Counted from the first letter of the stretch, positions 32,918-42,384 are shown. The stretch is 56,114 bases of DNA from Bacteroidales bacterium (GCA_017546585.1 JAFYWC010000133.1:1-56114), one strand, 5' to 3'. Numbers and translations are program-made. The notes: generated from the sequence alone by a model not told the origin.

Positions 32918-33670
32918 TTACTTTGCAACTGTAATTGCGAGCATAGGAGCTGCACCGTTAGCGTTGTCGTCAGCGGTAGCTGTGTTAGGAAGAACGCCAA
33001 CTGAGTTCCAATCCTGCTGGATATCGAAGCCGATTGTGAAGTTGTCAGAAAGCTCCATACCCTGAACCATCTCGATCATAATAGCGAGCTCATACTTGTT
33101 GCCGTTACCAGCACCTGAAGCGATTCCAGAACCCTCTGGAAGAACCTCACCGTAAGCCCACTCGATTGTGTCCTCAGCACCGTCGTAAGAGAAGAGACCT
33201 GGGTTGTAAGAGCAGAAAGCGCCGTCAGCGATAACTGCACCCTCGAGGAGCCAATCCTGACCACCCTGGCCGATCCACTGGTCGTTACCTGTAGCCTCGC
33301 TAGCATCCTGGTTGATGTAAACGTGGAAAGGAACCCAAGCGAGGTCAACGATCTCGTCCTCTGAGAACTCGAAGTACACGTTGATGTACATCTCGTCAGC
33401 GTAAACCTTTACCTTCTCGAGTGCAGTCCACTTAGCATCAGCGTTGCAAGTTGCAGTAACAGCTGATACGTTGTTCCAGTCTGCGAAGTCACCGTCGATA
33501 GTGATTGGAGACTCGTAGTCACCGCAAGTACAATCAGCCTCTGGCTCACCGCACTCAGGGCAAGTTACTACAGTGTTGTTACCGCCCTGTGGCTTCTCCT
33601 CCTTGTTACAAGCTGTGAAAGCGATTGCAACAGCAGCAAACATAGCTGCAAAAGTCATAAACTTTTTCAT
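32918..33670 (-). CDS. Surface glycan-binding lipoprotein (CBM9-like), copy 1
   Basis: 250 residues. Lipobox FTAC (Cys21). A short Cys cluster (CPECGEPEADCTCG, about 38-51) follows, which could bind metal. Then ITIDGDFADWNNV opens a CBM9-like sandwich (VKVYADEMYINVYFEF). Paralogue of 14298-15038. Immediately after SusD (64-base gap), the place where surface glycan-binding proteins of PULs are found, so that role is likely. Confidence 0.72.
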   Translation of the reverse strand: MKKFMTFAAMFAAVAIAFTACNKEEKPQGGNNTVVTCPECGEPEADCTCGDYESPITIDGDFADWNNVSAVTATCNADAKWTALEKVKVYADEMYINVYFEFSEDEIVDLAWVPFHVYINQDASEATGNDQWIGQGGQDWLLEGAVIADGAFCSYNPGLFSYDGAEDTIEWAYGEVLPEGSGIASGAGNGNKYELAIMIEMVQGMELSDNFTIGFDIQQDWNSVGVLPNTATADDNANGAAPMLAITVAK

Positions 33671-33734
33671 TGTTTTTTGGTTTTAATTTGGTTGGTAAAT
33701 AATAATTATGAATGGTTTTGTTTTAGTAATCCTA

Positions 33735-35480
33735 TTACTGCTTTCCGTTACCTGAAATACCGCTTACTGAAATCTCAGCGAATGGGATACAGTATGGGAA
33801 TCTCTTGTCCATCTGAGCCTTGTCAAGTTCCTCCCAAGGGTGAACACCAGCGTAACGACGGTCGAGAACCTTACCGTTTCTGAATACGTCGATTGCACGG
33901 TGACCCTCGAAGCAGAGCTCAAGACGACGCTCGTCGAGAACTACGTCAACAAGGTCAGCATACTCATTTGTATAATTGTCTGCAGTCCAAGTAGGGATAC
34001 CTGCACGCTCGCGGATCACGTTAGTGTACTTGAGAGCGTTAGTTACATCACCCTTGTGCGCATAAGCCTCAGCTGCGTTGAGAACGACTTCAGCCCAACG
34101 GATAACTGCCGGTGAAGAAAGCATAGGGTCGCCGTCCTGCCAAGAGAACTTAGACATTGTGTATGCCGGGTAAGTCTGACGGATACCCTTTGCAACACCT
34201 ACGTTAGGACGAACGTATACTCTTGTACCGCCCTCGAAACCGTCGTTGTCCTGAGCGTCAGTGTACATACCTGTGATGTAGTACTGAGTATAGCCGTTTA
34301 CTACCTTTGACTTAAGAGTGTAGCTCTTGCCGTCGAATGAGAGACTTGCAAGGTTCTCAGGATCCTCACCAAGCTTAACCTTACCTACGTTTGCATTTGC
34401 GCGGAAGTTGTTAGACTCGTCGATGATTGGCCAGTGAACCATCATAGTACCGTCATTTGTAAGGTCAAGCTGTCCGTAATAAGTCAGACGCTTGTCCTCT
34501 GGGTGACGCATAATGAGCTCGATAAGCGGATCAGACCAGTACATCTCACACCAACCTGTACCACCGATAGCATCGTTAGAGTAGTACATAGAAGCGAGCT
34601 GGCTCTTTGGAGAGTAGTCAGCACCCTCGTCGTCGTTATCCTTTGCGATGCACCAGAGAGTCTCCTTTGAAGTTCTTGTGTTAGGATAGTAAGTTGTGAT
34701 GTCGTCGAGCTTAGAAGATGCGTTGCCGCCGAAGAGCTCCTCAGCGAGAGCGATACACTTGTCATACTCACCCATATAGAGATAAACTCTTGTAAGGAGA
34801 CCTGCAGCGGCCTCGTAGCTTGCGTAACCTGCGTTGCCACGACGTGTGCCGGCCTTCATAAGCTCCATTGCGCGCTGGAGGTCAGATACGATCTGCTCGT
34901 ATACAGCACCTACAGTAGCACGCTCAGTTACAGAGCAGTCTGTAGAGTTGCGGATAACTACACCCGGCATATCAGGACGCTTCTCTGAACCATAGGTATA
35001 AGGAGTAGCGAATACGTTGCAGAGGTTGAGGTGAGCAACCGCACGGATGAAGTAATTCTCACCGAGGAGGTGGTCTGTAGCAACATCCACACCCTCTGGA
35101 ATCGACTCGATATTCGAGTTTGCACCGTAGATGATCTTATATGATGCGAACCAGAAATACTGGAGGTCGAGAGTCTGCGGGTTGTCACCGTAAACACAGT
35201 CCTCATAAAGAGGGTCAGTTGTACGACCTGAGAGACATACGTTGTCACCACGGAGCTCAGTCATCAGGAAGAGGATACGTGAATATGTATATCCACCGTA
35301 CATTCCGTCAGCGTAGTCAAGGTGCTGATAGAACATTGAGTAGTTTCCATCAGTTGTATAGACAGCTGCTCCCGGATTCTCTTTGAGCATCGATGAAGTC
35401 ATTGTGTCTGAACGGTAGAAGTCCATATTACAAGACACAAGGGCTGCAGCAGCTGCAATCATCATTAATATCTTTTTCAT
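33735..35480 (-). CDS. susD: SusD-family nutrient-binding outer-membrane lipoprotein
   Basis: 581 residues. Lipobox ALVSC (Cys17), NMDFYRSDTMTSS after it, and the alpha-helical TPR-type body with SusD C-terminal motifs (RWAEVVLNAAEAYAHKGD, VVLDERRLELCFEGHRAIDVFRNGK). SusD forms the lid on the SusC channel and binds the glycan. 24 bases after susC. Sequence does not tell the glycan; the neighbouring GH109 and GH36-like genes point to GalNAc/Gal. Confidence 0.95.
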   Translation of the reverse strand: MKKILMMIAAAAALVSCNMDFYRSDTMTSSMLKENPGAAVYTTDGNYSMFYQHLDYADGMYGGYTYSRILFLMTELRGDNVCLSGRTTDPLYEDCVYGDNPQTLDLQYFWFASYKIIYGANSNIESIPEGVDVATDHLLGENYFIRAVAHLNLCNVFATPYTYGSEKRPDMPGVVIRNSTDCSVTERATVGAVYEQIVSDLQRAMELMKAGTRRGNAGYASYEAAAGLLTRVYLYMGEYDKCIALAEELFGGNASSKLDDITTYYPNTRTSKETLWCIAKDNDDEGADYSPKSQLASMYYSNDAIGGTGWCEMYWSDPLIELIMRHPEDKRLTYYGQLDLTNDGTMMVHWPIIDESNNFRANANVGKVKLGEDPENLASLSFDGKSYTLKSKVVNGYTQYYITGMYTDAQDNDGFEGGTRVYVRPNVGVAKGIRQTYPAYTMSKFSWQDGDPMLSSPAVIRWAEVVLNAAEAYAHKGDVTNALKYTNVIRERAGIPTWTADNYTNEYADLVDVVLDERRLELCFEGHRAIDVFRNGKVLDRRYAGVHPWEELDKAQMDKRFPYCIPFAEISVSGISGNGKQ

Positions 35481-35504
35481 ATTGTGTTCTGTTCTGATCG
35501 GTTA

Positions 35505-38468
35505 TTAGAAAGTGATCTGGATACCACCGACTACTGACATAGGAACTGGGTAGTTAGTGTCGTATGTACCGTCCTCTGTATCGATCTCTGGGTCCATACC
35601 TGAGAACTTAGATACTGTCAGGAGGTTGTCGCCTGAAACATAAACCTTGAGGCCCTTCATATGTGCCTTCTTCATCCAAGCCTGTGGGAACTCGTAGCTG
35701 AGAGTAACGTTCTTGAGACGGAAGTAGCTGCCGTTCTCGAGGTAACGTGTAGAAAGCATATGAGCGTCGTTGTTACCGTTCATCTTTGGCTTAGGATGAG
35801 TTGCGATATCACCTGGCTGCTGCCAGCGTGTCCAACCGAGACCGTTGTTATGAGACATCATATTGTAGTCTGTATAAGCACCGTCCGAGTCCATAGATAC
35901 ACGTGCAGAGTTGTAGATCATATTGCCGTAGATGAAGTTACCTGTAGCAGAGAGAGTGATGCCCTTCCAGCTTACCATTGTGTTGAGACCTCCCTGGAAC
36001 TTAGGTGATGAAGTACCTGCATTCTGGAATGTAGCCTCTGAGTAAGTTGTAGTGATCTCCTTAGTACCGTCCTCGAGAACCTTCTCCCAAGTTGGGCTAC
36101 CTGTCTCTGGATCTACACCAGCCCAGATAGGCATATTCCAAGTGAAGATATCCTGGCCCTCTCTTACGATCTGGTTGCCCTGACGGAACTCGCCGTTTGG
36201 AAGGTGAACAACCTGGTTCTTGTTGAAGCCGATGTTGAAACCGAAGTTCCAGTACCAGTCCTTAGTATCGATGATGTCAGCGTCAACAGCAAGCTCGATA
36301 CCCTTGTTGTTTACAGTACCTACGTTGTCCATAAACTCGAAGAAACCGGTTGAAGGTGCGAGTGGAACTGCGAGGAGGAGGTTCTTGTTGTTGATGTTGT
36401 AGAGATCGAGAGTAACGTTGAGTCTGCCGAGGAGTTCAGCGTCGATACCGAAGCTTGTCATATAAGCCTCCTCCCAACCGAGGTTAGGGTTCTGCTGACG
36501 CATAAGGATGGCAGCTGTAACGTTCTGATACTGAGAAGTAAGGCTGTAGATATCCTGCCAGAGGAAGTTCTCGATGGCATCGTTACCTGTCTTACCGTAA
36601 CCTGCGCGAACCTTGAGGAGGTCAACTGCAGTTGCATTCTTCATCCAATCTTCCTTGTTTACGATCCAAGCTGCTGAAGCACCTGGGAAGTAACCGCCGC
36701 GAGCCTTAGGAGCGAAACGTGAAGTCTCGTCATAACGAACTGATGCTGATGCGATGTAACGTCCCTTGTAAGAGTACTGTGCCTGTGCGAGCCAAGCCCA
36801 AGAACGTGAACCGTAGTTGTAACCGCCTACTGCCTGAGCGATACCGTTGCTGAGAGAAGCCTGACCGTTAGGCATATCAGTAGCACTTGCGTTGAAGCTG
36901 CGGCTGAAGCCCTCACCGTACTCGATACCTACAACTCCGTTGATGCTGTGATCACCGAACTCCTTGTTAGCCTTGAGGAGGTTGGTTGTACCGAAGCCCC
37001 AACCACCGCCGTAGCTGTTCTCGATCTGTCCGTTAGGAATTGAAGGGAGAGTAGTACGTGGGTCATAGTATGCCTCTGTGAACCAGTTTGAAGAGTTGAA
37101 ACGGTTAACTGTCGAGAACATCAACCAGTCTGTAATGTTCCAGTTGATTGACAAGTCAGCCATAATGTCCTCAGACTCGCTCTTATAGTAGTTGTAAACC
37201 TCATTGTGGAGGAAGTTGTACTTGTCGTGTGAGTACCAAGTCTGGTCCTTGCGACCGTCACCACGGTCTGCGCTGCCGATGTGGATGATCTCGTTTGTAC
37301 GGTTTCCTTCTGCATCGTATACATATGGATCATCCCAAGGAAGTGCACGGTATGCACACTCGAGAGTTACATATGAAGAAGTATACTGGCTCTTTGCTCT
37401 GTCATAGTTGACACGGAGAGACATATTCACGTTCTTTGCGAGAGGAGCAGAGAGGTTGACACGAGCTGAGCTTCTCTTGTGGTTTGTGTTGATGAGAGTA
37501 CCGTCCTCATCATAGTGGCTGAGGGAAGCGAAGTAGTTAACGCGACCTGCCTTACCTGCTGCTGAAGCATAGTAGTCCTGAACAACACCGAGGTTGAAGG
37601 CTGCATCCATCCAGTTGAAGTCCTGCTCGAGGAGGGTCTTAGGGCGCTGGATGTTGAAGAGAGTCTTAGAGTAGATCTGCTTCTGGAGGTTGTAGAGCTC
37701 CTCAGAACCCATTGGAGAGAAACGGCCTGTAAGCGCCTTCTTGATACCGGCTGTAGCCTTGAGAGTTACAGTAGCCTCGTCAGTCTTTGCAGACTTTGTA
37801 GTAACGACGATGACACCGCCTGAAGCCGCAGCACCATAGAGAGCTGTTGCAGACGCATCCTTGAGGACTGTGAGAGTCTCGACGTCGTTAGGGTTGAATG
37901 AACCACCTGCAACACCGTCCACTACGTAAAGAGGACCTGAGCTTGCAGTGATCGAACCTGTACCACGGATACGGATCTTCGCACCGTCACCAGGCTGACC
38001 TGAAGCGTTTGTAACGAGGACACCGGCTGCCTTACCCTGGAGCATATTACCAAGGTCTGGAGAAGTCACGTCCTTGAGCTTTTCTGCGCTGATCGATACT
38101 ACTGAGCTTGAGAGCTCGTTCTTCTTCTGGCTTGTGTAACCGAGAACGACAACTTCTTCAAGCTGCTCAGAGTCAACAGTCATCTTTACATTGATAACAG
38201 AACGGCCGTTCACAGTCTCCACTACATCGAGATAACCGAGAGTGTTGAATGTGAGCGTTGCATTATCAGAAGCGGAAACAGCATAAGATCCGTTTGCATC
38301 AGTCATAACGCCACCGCCAGTGGAAACCATAACTGCAACACCAACGAGCGGCTGTCCATTGTCTGCGTCAACAACAACACCTGTTACGTTGTGCTGTGCA
38401 AACAGAGAAACTGAGAGCATCATAAAGAAAGATGCCAACAGTCCTTTGAGGTTAATGTTTGCTTTCAT
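35505..38468 (-). CDS. susC: SusC-family TonB-dependent transporter
   Basis: 987 residues. Signal peptide ending SLFA; carboxypeptidase-regulatory-like domain (VTGVVVDADNGQPLVGVAV, about 28-105); plug domain with EEVVVLGY, SGQPGDGAKIRIRGTGSI and LYGAAASGGVIVVTTK; then a beta-barrel ending VGGIQITF. No N-terminal signalling extension, so it is not coupled to an ECF sigma/anti-sigma pair. It imports oligosaccharides with SusD. Preceded by kbaZ with a 40-base gap and no clear -7 box. Confidence 0.95.
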   Translation of the reverse strand: MKANINLKGLLASFFMMLSVSLFAQHNVTGVVVDADNGQPLVGVAVMVSTGGGVMTDANGSYAVSASDNATLTFNTLGYLDVVETVNGRSVINVKMTVDSEQLEEVVVLGYTSQKKNELSSSVVSISAEKLKDVTSPDLGNMLQGKAAGVLVTNASGQPGDGAKIRIRGTGSITASSGPLYVVDGVAGGSFNPNDVETLTVLKDASATALYGAAASGGVIVVTTKSAKTDEATVTLKATAGIKKALTGRFSPMGSEELYNLQKQIYSKTLFNIQRPKTLLEQDFNWMDAAFNLGVVQDYYASAAGKAGRVNYFASLSHYDEDGTLINTNHKRSSARVNLSAPLAKNVNMSLRVNYDRAKSQYTSSYVTLECAYRALPWDDPYVYDAEGNRTNEIIHIGSADRGDGRKDQTWYSHDKYNFLHNEVYNYYKSESEDIMADLSINWNITDWLMFSTVNRFNSSNWFTEAYYDPRTTLPSIPNGQIENSYGGGWGFGTTNLLKANKEFGDHSINGVVGIEYGEGFSRSFNASATDMPNGQASLSNGIAQAVGGYNYGSRSWAWLAQAQYSYKGRYIASASVRYDETSRFAPKARGGYFPGASAAWIVNKEDWMKNATAVDLLKVRAGYGKTGNDAIENFLWQDIYSLTSQYQNVTAAILMRQQNPNLGWEEAYMTSFGIDAELLGRLNVTLDLYNINNKNLLLAVPLAPSTGFFEFMDNVGTVNNKGIELAVDADIIDTKDWYWNFGFNIGFNKNQVVHLPNGEFRQGNQIVREGQDIFTWNMPIWAGVDPETGSPTWEKVLEDGTKEITTTYSEATFQNAGTSSPKFQGGLNTMVSWKGITLSATGNFIYGNMIYNSARVSMDSDGAYTDYNMMSHNNGLGWTRWQQPGDIATHPKPKMNGNNDAHMLSTRYLENGSYFRLKNVTLSYEFPQAWMKKAHMKGLKVYVSGDNLLTVSKFSGMDPEIDTEDGTYDTNYPVPMSVVGGIQITF

Positions 38469-38508
38469 TGTTATTAAATTTAAGGTATAGTATTATAGTT
38501 TTTTCTTC

Positions 38509-39735
38509 TTAGAGAAGGTCGTTTACACCTACGAGGTTGAATGCCACGAAATACTTGTCCATATCGCGCTCGATGCGGCCGAGTACCACTTCCTCAGCAT
38601 CAACGCCAAGGCGCTGGAGGTTTCCGTAGAGCTGTGTTCTTGCCGCTACTGCCTCAGGATGCTGCCAGATATAACGGCAACCTGTACCTACGAGCCACTC
38701 GCGACGCTCTGCTGTAAGCTCAGGGAAGTCCTTGCCTGCCTCGTCCTCGTGGAGCCACTTGATCCAACGGCCGCTCTCGTAAACGAGCCTTTCGAGAGTT
38801 GCAGCCATATTCGAGAGAACCGCTACCTTGCCCTCAGCCTCGAATCTGCGCTCAAGTGCGTCGAGCTCCTTGAGAGCCTCGTACTCGCTGATTGTAAACT
38901 CAGGACCTACGTTTGCAGCACCCATTCCGCTGAGAGGATACTCCTCAGGGTTGCTTACGCCGTCTGTATAGTGTCCCTTGATCCAACTGCCGTGAGGGCG
39001 TACCTTCGCTGTGAGGTTTCTTGCAACCTCAGGATCGAAGATGGCTGTATCGAGGTCTGTTCCAACCTTTCCTACGATAAAGCAAGGCCATACGTGCGAG
39101 AGACCCACCTCTGCGAGACCGCTCTTGAGTTCTGTGAGGAATGTGTCGAATGTTGTCTCGTCAGCAAGACCGCCGTGAACCTCCTCAGTTCCTACCTCAT
39201 AAGAGATCTCAGGAAGGTTGTTTGCTGCGCGGAAGTCCTCAACGTGCTTGATGAGTTCAACTGTACGACGAACCACCACGTGGATGTCGATCACGTCACC
39301 CTTTGCTACATTGATGTCGACTGTAGGGTCAACGTGGATGAGGTCATAGCCTGCGAGGGCAGCATCCTCGAACGACTTCTTCACGCCGTTCATTGCGTCC
39401 TCTGTAGACCACTTCTCTACACGCTGCTTGTCCTTGAGCCAAGGTCCGCCGTGGTCGATGGCCACGATGCTGCAACCTGTGTAGTTTACTCTGTCAGCCT
39501 CGAACTGAAGCATCTTTGTGAACATAGACTGTGTCATTCCGGTGTATCCGCCGTCGCCGTCGATCTGGTTGAGAGTCGCAGCGAAGTAGATCGGAGCGTT
39601 GTTGCGCTTTGCCGCACGGAACGATGCACGGATCACAGAAAGTGAGTTAGGGCACACTGCGAAGATTGTGCGTGCTACGCCTGTCTCCTTTCTGAGCTCC
39701 TCAAGCCTGTTCAGAAGGTTTTCTGTCTTTGCCAT
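38509..39735 (-). CDS. kbaZ: Class II D-tagatose-bisphosphate aldolase, KbaZ/GatZ-type subunit
   Basis: 408 residues of the GatZ/KbaZ family, normally the non-catalytic partner of the class II aldolase KbaY/GatY. Motifs include AIDHGGPWLKDKQ, YDLIHVDPTVDIN and VRPHGSWIKGHYTDGV. No KbaY is in the window. The family has also been suggested to act by itself in some bacteria, so the gene may still be functional. Five bases after agaS, the isomerase that makes tagatose-6-phosphate. Confidence 0.85.
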   Translation of the reverse strand: MAKTENLLNRLEELRKETGVARTIFAVCPNSLSVIRASFRAAKRNNAPIYFAATLNQIDGDGGYTGMTQSMFTKMLQFEADRVNYTGCSIVAIDHGGPWLKDKQRVEKWSTEDAMNGVKKSFEDAALAGYDLIHVDPTVDINVAKGDVIDIHVVVRRTVELIKHVEDFRAANNLPEISYEVGTEEVHGGLADETTFDTFLTELKSGLAEVGLSHVWPCFIVGKVGTDLDTAIFDPEVARNLTAKVRPHGSWIKGHYTDGVSNPEEYPLSGMGAANVGPEFTISEYEALKELDALERRFEAEGKVAVLSNMAATLERLVYESGRWIKWLHEDEAGKDFPELTAERREWLVGTGCRYIWQHPEAVAARTQLYGNLQRLGVDAEEVVLGRIERDMDKYFVAFNLVGVNDLL

Positions 39736-39740
39736 ATCTG

Positions 39741-40865
39741 TTATTCGTAAATGATTACACCTTCAACAACTCGTGAAATGTTTCCTGATACCGAAGGGTT
39801 GTCAGGACTTCTCTTGAGATGGAGAGCCTTGTAGAATCCGAGAAGCTGGGCAACTACAACATAAGATACGCTCTTGTAGCATCTCTTCACCTCTGCAGGA
39901 GCACCGATCACTACATTGAGATCGAAGTAGTCAGCCTCGATAGAAGGAACTGACTGAGATACTGCAACGAATGCTGTAATGTCGTTGTTTGCCTTGATCT
40001 GGCGGATGAGGTCGTACTCGTAGCGCTGAGTGTCAGGCTCCTCTGAAAGGAGGTATACGAGGATCGAATCCGGGCTGATCACAGCCTTAGGACCGTGACG
40101 GAAGCCGAGGAACGAGTCGAATGCACACATAACTGTACCGTCAGTGAGCTCCTGGAGCTTGAGTCTTGACTCTTCTGCGACTCCCATAAGCTCGCCGCTT
40201 CCGAGGAACACTGCTCTTGTGAAGTCTCTGTCAGCGATGCCCTTGATTGCGTCTGTATACTTTTCCATTGCAGAAGCGGTAGCCGCAGCCACTGCCTCGA
40301 TCTGAGCCTTGTCAGCCTCGATGCTGTCGATGTTTGCGATCATAGCGCAAGCGAGATACATAGAAGAGTAGCTGCTTGTCATCGCAAGTGAAAGATCGTT
40401 TGTCTCAGGCGGAAGGAGGACGAGAAGAGTATTATCGCTTCCGTCAGCCATCTTTGCCATCTCACCGTTTGCGTTGCAAGTGATGTAGATGTGAGCTGCC
40501 TTTCCTGCTACCTTGTTCACGAGGTTGATTGCTCCTACACTCTCAGGAGAGTTGCCCGAACGGGCGAAAGAAACAAGGAGAACCTTGCTGTCCTTGTTGA
40601 AAAGCTGACCTGCCTCAGTGATGATGTCTGTAGTAGCGATAGCCTTCGCTCCTGAAAGCAGTGTACCTGCAAGGGTCCACTGGAGAGCATCACCGATATA
40701 TGCAGAAGTACCTGCACCGGTCAATACGATTTCATAACCCTGCGCAACATAGCCCTTTACAAAAGAAGCTATCTTCTCGCGCATATTATAAATAATGTCA
40801 TAAGTGTTGCGCCACATCTGCGGCTGCTGGAGGATCTCCTTCCAAGTGTGGAATTCTGTATACAT
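39741..40865 (-). CDS. agaS: SIS-domain galactosamine-6-phosphate deaminase/isomerase
   Basis: 374 residues with two SIS domains: IVLTGAGTSAYIGDAL and SFARSGNSPESVGAI in the first, AVFLGSGELMGVAEESRLKLQE in the second; FLGFRHGPKAVI is typical. AgaS family members turn galactosamine-6-P into tagatose-6-P with loss of ammonia. It is the first gene of the large minus-strand cluster, preceded by a -7 box and operator repeats. A GalNAc-6-P deacetylase to feed it was not found in the window. Confidence 0.88.
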   Translation of the reverse strand: MYTEFHTWKEILQQPQMWRNTYDIIYNMREKIASFVKGYVAQGYEIVLTGAGTSAYIGDALQWTLAGTLLSGAKAIATTDIITEAGQLFNKDSKVLLVSFARSGNSPESVGAINLVNKVAGKAAHIYITCNANGEMAKMADGSDNTLLVLLPPETNDLSLAMTSSYSSMYLACAMIANIDSIEADKAQIEAVAAATASAMEKYTDAIKGIADRDFTRAVFLGSGELMGVAEESRLKLQELTDGTVMCAFDSFLGFRHGPKAVISPDSILVYLLSEEPDTQRYEYDLIRQIKANNDITAFVAVSQSVPSIEADYFDLNVVIGAPAEVKRCYKSVSYVVVAQLLGFYKALHLKRSPDNPSVSGNISRVVEGVIIYE

Positions 40866-40911
40866 TTCGTTTATGATTGATTACGACGTAGTTTCAGTGT
40901 AGTTTATCACG

Positions 40912-40919
40912 CAAATATA
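40912..40919 (-). promoter_or_regulatory. -7 promoter box of the agaS cluster
   Basis: TATATTTG on the minus strand, about 47 bases before the agaS ATG. The operator-like repeat at 40939-40960 covers the expected -33 position, so a bound regulator would block the promoter. Confidence 0.65.
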
Positions 40920-40938
40920 TCACTTCCTAACTAATGTT

Positions 40939-40960
40939 TATCAAAACATTTCGAAGTTTT
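40939..40960. promoter_or_regulatory. Candidate DeoR-family operator at agaS
   Basis: TATCAAAACATTTCGAAG (40939-40956) matches 16 of 18 bases at 42420-42437 in front of the deoR gene. It can be read as two 10-bp-phased repeats, TCAAAACATT and TCGAAGTTTT, the kind of direct repeat DeoR-family proteins bind. Confidence 0.6.
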
Positions 40961-41060
40961 TAATGAGGAATTATTCCGAAATATGGGTAAATATGCACTA
41001 TACTACTATATATCAATTCATTATAGTACATTTAAGGCCTCGAAAATAATGTTTCATTAT

Positions 41061-41106
41061 GTTTCGAAACTTTACTTCAAAACGAAACATCAGGTTTCGA
41101 AACTAA
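41061..41106. promoter_or_regulatory. Operator-like repeats in front of the GNAT gene
   Basis: GTTTCGAAAC, a perfect palindrome, occurs at 41061-41070 and 41094-41103, with TCAAAACGAA between (41077-41086). The second copy lies in the -33 region of the promoter at 41117. The shared TCRAAAC core suggests the same regulator as at 40939 and 42412. Confidence 0.5.
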
Positions 41107-41116
41107 TAATATTTGC

Positions 41117-41124
41117 TATATTTG
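41117..41124 (+). promoter_or_regulatory. -7 promoter box of the GNAT gene
   Basis: TATATTTG ends four bases before the ATG at 41129. The transcript would therefore start at or next to the start codon, giving a leaderless mRNA, unless a downstream start is used. Confidence 0.55.
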
Positions 41125-41128
41125 CCGT

Positions 41129-41557
41129 ATGAAGACTTACATCATCGACACAATCGGGGAAAAGGAAGCCGTACGCATCGACGAACTCCTCCATATGCTC
41201 GACCCGAAGGCCCCTCAGACAGGCAGGAAAAGACTTGAAGAACTGACCGGAAACGGCAGGCTTATGCTGTTTGTCACAAAGCATAACGACACCCTCGCAG
41301 GTATGCTTACGCTCACATATTGCGACACCCTCGCCAGAAGGAAATACTGGATCGAAGATGTCATCGTCGATGAGGCGTTCAGAGGCCTGGGCATCGGCCG
41401 CGAGCTGGTGCAGGCGGCAGTCGCATATGTAAGGGAAAAAGAAGAGCTCCCTACCCTGTACCTGACGTCGAATCCGTCGAGGACAGCAGCAAGGAGCCTA
41501 TATCGTTCAGAAGGTTTCGAAGAATACGAAACCGGCGTCTTCCGTCTTAAGAAATAA
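41129..41557 (+). CDS. GNAT-family N-acetyltransferase
   Basis: 142 residues. YWIEDVIVDEAFRGLGIGRELVQAAV holds the acetyl-CoA-binding R/Q-x-x-G-x-G/A signature (RGLGIG); LYLTSNPSRTAARSLYRSEGF is the C-terminal part of the fold. Acetyl acceptor unknown. Ends two bases from the stop of the convergent deoR gene. It lies between agaS and deoR and shares operator-like repeats, so it may belong to the amino-sugar regulon. Confidence 0.85.
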   Translation: MKTYIIDTIGEKEAVRIDELLHMLDPKAPQTGRKRLEELTGNGRLMLFVTKHNDTLAGMLTLTYCDTLARRKYWIEDVIVDEAFRGLGIGRELVQAAVAYVREKEELPTLYLTSNPSRTAARSLYRSEGFEEYETGVFRLKK

Positions 41558-41559
41558 TC

Positions 41560-42357
41560 CTATTCACGGTCCGGCTTCACTGTTATCACTTCCAGATCCA
41601 TTGACTTGAGCTGGGAGCGGATCGACTTGTCCAGACCGTCGTCAGTCACGACCGCATCTATGTTCGAAAGGTCGGTGATGAAGGCGAAGGAGCGCTTGTT
41701 CACCTTGCTGGAATCGAACACTGTAATGACCTTTCTCGAACGCGAAATCATAATCTGGTTGATGTTCGCCTCCTCCACACTCGGAGTCGAGATGCCGTTC
41801 TCCACGCTGAAGGAATCCACACCGAGGAAAAGCTTGTCGCAGTAGAACATCTTGAGGTTAGACTCGGCGAGCGCTCCGACCACTGATTCGCTTGAGCTTC
41901 TGATGTTTCCGCCCAGAAGAATCACATTGAAACGCTTGTATGAAAGGACTTCCTGCGCCACGTTGAGGGCGTTGGTGAGGACTGTCAGATTCTTGAACTT
42001 ATGGAGGTTGCACGCCACCTGAAGTGCGGTCGTTCCGGAGTCGATGATGACGATGTCTCCGTCCTCGATCAGGTCGGCTGCAGCACGGCCGATAGCCTGC
42101 TTCTCGCGGTAGTGCGCAAGCTTCTTGAAACGTATGCTCATCTCATCTTCGTTGGTGCCAGTGTCATTGGTGATGGCACCGCCTCTGGTTCTCACCAGAA
42201 GATTCCTGTCCTTGAGGAGATTCAGGTCCTTCCTGATGGTGACCTCGGACACTCCGAAGTGCTTGCTGAGCTCTGTTACAGAGACATTGGAATTTTTCTT
42301 GAGGATCTGGAGAATCGCGCTTCTCCTTCCGCTGGACGACACTACTTTTCCTACCAT
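41560..42357 (-). CDS. DeoR/GlpR-family transcriptional regulator
   Basis: 265 residues from the ATG at 42357; the longer reading to 42387 runs into the -7 box. N-terminal winged helix (VTELSKHFGVSEVTIRKDLNLL, about 22-43) then RTRGGAI, and a DeoRC sugar-phosphate-sensing domain with DGDIVIIDSGTTALQVACNL and LTNALNVA. Family members repress sugar operons until a sugar phosphate binds. Between the agaS arm and the pfkB-GH operon, with operator-like repeats at both: the likely local switch. Tagatose or galactosamine phosphate would be a fitting effector, but this is inference. Confidence 0.9.
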   Translation of the reverse strand: MVGKVVSSSGRRSAILQILKKNSNVSVTELSKHFGVSEVTIRKDLNLLKDRNLLVRTRGGAITNDTGTNEDEMSIRFKKLAHYREKQAIGRAAADLIEDGDIVIIDSGTTALQVACNLHKFKNLTVLTNALNVAQEVLSYKRFNVILLGGNIRSSSESVVGALAESNLKMFYCDKLFLGVDSFSVENGISTPSVEEANINQIMISRSRKVITVFDSSKVNKRSFAFITDLSNIDAVVTDDGLDKSIRSQLKSMDLEVITVKPDRE

Positions 42358-42384
42358 AATTATGCAGTCATTGGTTAAGGCGTG

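Noticed and set aside
38659-39645. 328-codon open frame opposite kbaZ
   Set aside because: Same kind of shadow; no domain or start region.
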